Assembly (NCBI GenBank): GCA_902801465.1
Contig: CADCIH010000007.1
Span: forward strand, 1 to 64,000
Reading direction: 5' to 3'
DNA from: an uncultured Bacteroidia bacterium
Lineage (GTDB): Bacteria > Bacteroidota > Bacteroidia > Bacteroidales > F082
Length of the DNA stretch: 64,000 nt
A program made the position numbers and the translations under genes. Under the pieces are notes generated by a model. It was not told the DNA's origin, did no database searches, and saw nothing but the letters and a program-made list of their open reading frames with translations. This document shows, in pieces, positions 61,812 to 64,000 of the stretch (positions are counted from its first letter, which is position 1; the number at the start of each line of letters is the position of its first letter).

Positions 61812-62474
61812 ATGATTGAAGTAAGAAACCTTGAGCTTAATGACAGCATTTTCAACCAGATAATGGCTGAAATCCGCGATGTTGAAATCCAACGTGACAG
61901 GATGCGCTTCCGCCGCAATTTGGAACGTGTTGGTGAGATTATGGCATACGAAATCAGTAAAACCCTTGATTATGAGGTTCGTGAAGTGGTGACTCCCCTT
62001 GGAGTGAAAGAGGTTAAGGTGTTGGCTGAACAACCCGTGTTGGCTACCATCCTCAGGGCGGGACTGCCTTTCCACAATGGCATGCTCAACATGTTCGACC
62101 AGGCCGACAATGCTTTTGTGGCGGCCTACCGCAAGTACGACAAGGATGACGATTCCGAGATCCGCGTGGAATACTTCTCGGCTCCCGACCTCGATGGACG
62201 TGTGCTGATCATCTGCGACCCCCTGCTGGCTACGGGTGAGTCGCTGGCCAAGACCATTGAAGGACTGCTCGGCGATGAGATGACCCCAAAACACATCCAT
62301 GTCGCCGTGGCGGTGACCTCGGCGGATGGCTTGAACCATCTGAAATTGAAGATGTCGCGCTGGCCTACGACCATCTGGGTGGGTTCCATCGACGACGAAC
62401 TTACTGCTAGGGCTTACGTTGTCCCCGGTCTGGGCGACGCCGGCGATCTGGCATTTGGCGAAAAACATCATTAA
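61812..62474 (+). CDS. upp: Uracil phosphoribosyltransferase
   Basis: This 220-residue type I phosphoribosyltransferase converts uracil plus PRPP to UMP in pyrimidine salvage. The PRPP-binding loop is CDPLLATGESLAKTIEGL at about residues 136-153. ILRAGLPFHNGMLNMF is the substrate hood segment, and GLGDAGDLAFG near the C-terminus is the uracil-binding block. I chose the ATG at 61812 (MIEVRNLEL) because the frame upstream overlaps the promoter and the preceding gene. It is followed 21 bp later by a sodium symporter gene, which may share the transcript. Confidence 0.93.
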   Translation: MIEVRNLELNDSIFNQIMAEIRDVEIQRDRMRFRRNLERVGEIMAYEISKTLDYEVREVVTPLGVKEVKVLAEQPVLATILRAGLPFHNGMLNMFDQADNAFVAAYRKYDKDDDSEIRVEYFSAPDLDGRVLIICDPLLATGESLAKTIEGLLGDEMTPKHIHVAVAVTSADGLNHLKLKMSRWPTTIWVGSIDDELTARAYVVPGLGDAGDLAFGEKHH

Positions 62475-62495
62475 TAACAGAATAAGGACTGCTTT

Positions 62496-63830
62496 ATGAG
62501 TCGTGACGGTTTCGGGTCCAAATTGGGCATCATCGCCGCGGCCGCCGGATCGGCCGTGGGCTTGGGCAATATCTATAGGTTTCCCTGCGAACTTGGCAAC
62601 AACGGTGGCGGCGCCTTCCTCTTGGTCTACCTCCTGATAGTCCTCTGTCTTGGCGTCCCAGTGATGCTCAGCGAGTTTATCATCGGACGACGCGCCCAAA
62701 AGAACCCCATCGGAGCGTTCAAAATGCTTCGCCCTCGCTCGGGATGGCCTGTCATCGGCTACATGGGGGTGCTCTGCGCCTTCATCATCATGGCCTTCTA
62801 CTCCACGGTGGCAGGATGGACCCTTGAATATATCGTAAAAGCTATAGGCAACCAGTTCCATGGCAAGGAACTCAGCGTCATCGAACAGGAGTTCGCCGAT
62901 TTCCACGACATGGGCTGGAAAAACGTGTTGTGGCAAGCCGTGTTCATCTTCCTGACCGGATTCGTGGTCTTCAAAGGGGTGGCCGACGGCATTGAGAAAT
63001 ACGCCAAGATCCTGATGCCGGTGCTCGTGGCCATCCTCGTGGTGTTAGGCCTTCGCGCCGTCACCCTCCCTGGTGCCAAAGAAGGACTCACCTTCCTCTT
63101 CAAGCCTGATTTTTCGAAGATTACCGGTTCAGTGCTCATCAGCGCATTGGGACAGGCATTCTTCTCCCTTAGCATGGGCATGGGCGTGTTGATCACCTAT
63201 GGTTCCTATATTCAAAAGGACGATAACCTGACCACTACGGCCCTGTCGGTGACCCTTTCCGATACCTTGATAGCGGTCCTCGCAGGCGTGGTGATCTTCC
63301 CGGCGGCCTTCTCCTTCGGCGTGCAGCCTACTGCGGGTATGGGACTGGTATTCAATACCTTGCCGATGATCTTCAACCAGATGGCAGGAGGCTATTTCTT
63401 CTGCATCATCTTTTTCGTGCTGCTGGCAGTGGCTGCCTTGACCTCCACCATCTCCCTCTTGGAAGTCATCGTGGCCTATTTTGTAGAAGAACTTCGGATG
63501 TCGCGCCGCTGGGCAACGGTGATCGCCTCACTGGGTTGCATGGCAATCGGGGTGTTCGCCTCGCTGAGCCTCAAGAGCGACACGGGCTTCACCATCGCAG
63601 GACTGTCGTTCTTCGACAGCCTCGACTTCATCTCGGCCAAGGTGCTGCTCCCCATAGGCGCCCTCTTCATCGTCATTTTCGTAGGATGGGTCATGGGAAA
63701 GAAAACCTTCAACGAAGAGATTACCAACGGCGGCAAGCTGAAACTCTCCATCAAGAGCGTTATCTTCTTTATCATCAGATACTTGGCACCGCTGGCAATT
63801 GCAGTTATCTTTATCACAGGATTTGTTTAA
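62496..63830 (+). CDS. Sodium:neurotransmitter symporter (NSS/SNF family)
   Basis: The 444-residue membrane protein belongs to the LeuT-type sodium-dependent amino-acid symporters. It starts GSKLGIIAAAAGSAVGLGNIYRFP, the family's first helix with the unwound AVGLGN sodium site. It continues with GGGAFLLVYLLIVLCLGVPVM and SLSMGMGVLITYGSYI, the helix 6 equivalent. About 11-12 hydrophobic helices are present, a length typical of bacterial tryptophan- or alanine-type members. Substrate is not readable. Its stop codon overlaps a heptad hairpin. Confidence 0.93.
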   Translation: MSRDGFGSKLGIIAAAAGSAVGLGNIYRFPCELGNNGGGAFLLVYLLIVLCLGVPVMLSEFIIGRRAQKNPIGAFKMLRPRSGWPVIGYMGVLCAFIIMAFYSTVAGWTLEYIVKAIGNQFHGKELSVIEQEFADFHDMGWKNVLWQAVFIFLTGFVVFKGVADGIEKYAKILMPVLVAILVVLGLRAVTLPGAKEGLTFLFKPDFSKITGSVLISALGQAFFSLSMGMGVLITYGSYIQKDDNLTTTALSVTLSDTLIAVLAGVVIFPAAFSFGVQPTAGMGLVFNTLPMIFNQMAGGYFFCIIFFVLLAVAALTSTISLLEVIVAYFVEELRMSRRWATVIASLGCMAIGVFASLSLKSDTGFTIAGLSFFDSLDFISAKVLLPIGALFIVIFVGWVMGKKTFNEEITNGGKLKLSIKSVIFFIIRYLAPLAIAVIFITGFV

Positions 63831-63873
63831 ATGCGGAATGCGGAACCTAATTCCTAATTCCGCATTCCGCATT
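63830..63873. repeat. Heptad hairpin between convergent stops
   Basis: AATGCGGAATGCGGAA (63830-63845) pairs perfectly with 63858-63873 around a 12-nt loop made of CCTAATTCCTAA. Units are again 7 bp (AATGCGG, TAATTCC, GCATTCC). It overlaps the stop codons of both flanking convergent genes. Confidence 0.85.
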
Positions 63874-64000
63874 AAAACCCCACGTAGTTTTCAAGAATCG
63901 GATTCACCTCACCAACAATGCCCTGAAGTTGTTCCCAGTTTTTGATTAATCCTTTCCGTTCGCGGTGATTGACGATGGCCTTCACCTGGTCGTACTCAAG
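63872..64000 (-). CDS. C-terminal part of an unidentified gene, cut by the window edge
   Basis: A 42-codon open frame plus stop runs in from the right edge on the minus strand. It encodes a charged helical tail (LEYDQVKAIVNHRERKG... then ENYVGF). The stop TAA lies in the heptad hairpin. Too little is present to assign a family. Confidence 0.55.
   Translation of the reverse strand, partial: LEYDQVKAIVNHRERKGLIKNWEQLQGIVGEVNPILENYVGF

Noticed and set aside
1-64000. tRNA, rRNA or known riboswitch genes
   Set aside because: Reading both strands, I saw no cloverleaf with a T-loop GGTTCRA signature at the right spacing and no rRNA-like conserved segments.

Overview
The window is a chromosomal segment of a Bacteroidota bacterium, most likely of the order Bacteroidales. 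The evidence is a gingipain-type C25 protease with a type IX secretion C-terminal sorting domain, a 287-residue RpoD, a TamB-like giant envelope protein, a BspA-type leucine-rich-repeat protein, and repeated promoters of the Bacteroidota form TTTG-N19-21-TAnnTTTG. I see no rRNA, tRNA, CRISPR array, transposase, integrase or phage structural gene, and I do not name a species.

Layout. 0-24.6 kb is core-like and GC-rich: a RecB/AddA-type helicase-nuclease and TamB, tsaD, a DUF5618-type gene, dgt, a secreted protein of unknown function, a FeoA-FeoB fusion with a tiny Cys-rich FeoB partner, pepD, rpe, an rpsO-pnp-rpoD run, a thioesterase, and an overlapping trio (UDG-fold protein, radical SAM protein with helix-hairpin-helix tail, DUF4130-type protein) that looks like a DNA repair or modification unit. 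24.6-35.9 kb is visibly AT-richer and accessory: a membrane-anchored DnaJ protein, several unknown proteins, a compact 37-codon gene with its own promoter and terminator, and a tight operon of a methyltransferase-like/degenerate-nuclease-like/SF1 helicase protein, a TerB-like protein, a cytoplasmic trypsin-like protease and a second methyltransferase-like protein fused to BspA repeats. DUF1848, DUF3307 and SatD genes lie upstream. This operon is the best candidate here for an undescribed system.

36.0-45.4 kb holds a TSCPD protein, a Pif1/RecD-like helicase, an ADP-ribose-flavoured group (ADP-ribosylglycohydrolase, a vWA/macro-like fusion, a Nudix/winged-helix regulator with two perfect operator palindromes), a short-chain fatty acid transporter, and a kinase-AAA fusion with a YbjN-like partner. 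45.5-64 kb returns to housekeeping and envelope genes: two tandem cation/proton antiporters, the C25 protease, DAP dehydrogenase coupled to a GH3 lipoprotein, an acyltransferase, an M13 peptidase, dnaX, a polysaccharide deacetylase-like and an acyltransferase-like gene, upp and an NSS-family transporter.

A striking whole-window feature is a set of intergenic arrays with an exact 7-bp period but differing sequence (for example TCTTAAT, CGGAAAA, GTGGAAA, CTAAATT). They often run into stop codons and sometimes form long hairpins between convergent genes. Two further palindromic REP-like families recur, and one copy supplies the last codons of the GH3 gene.
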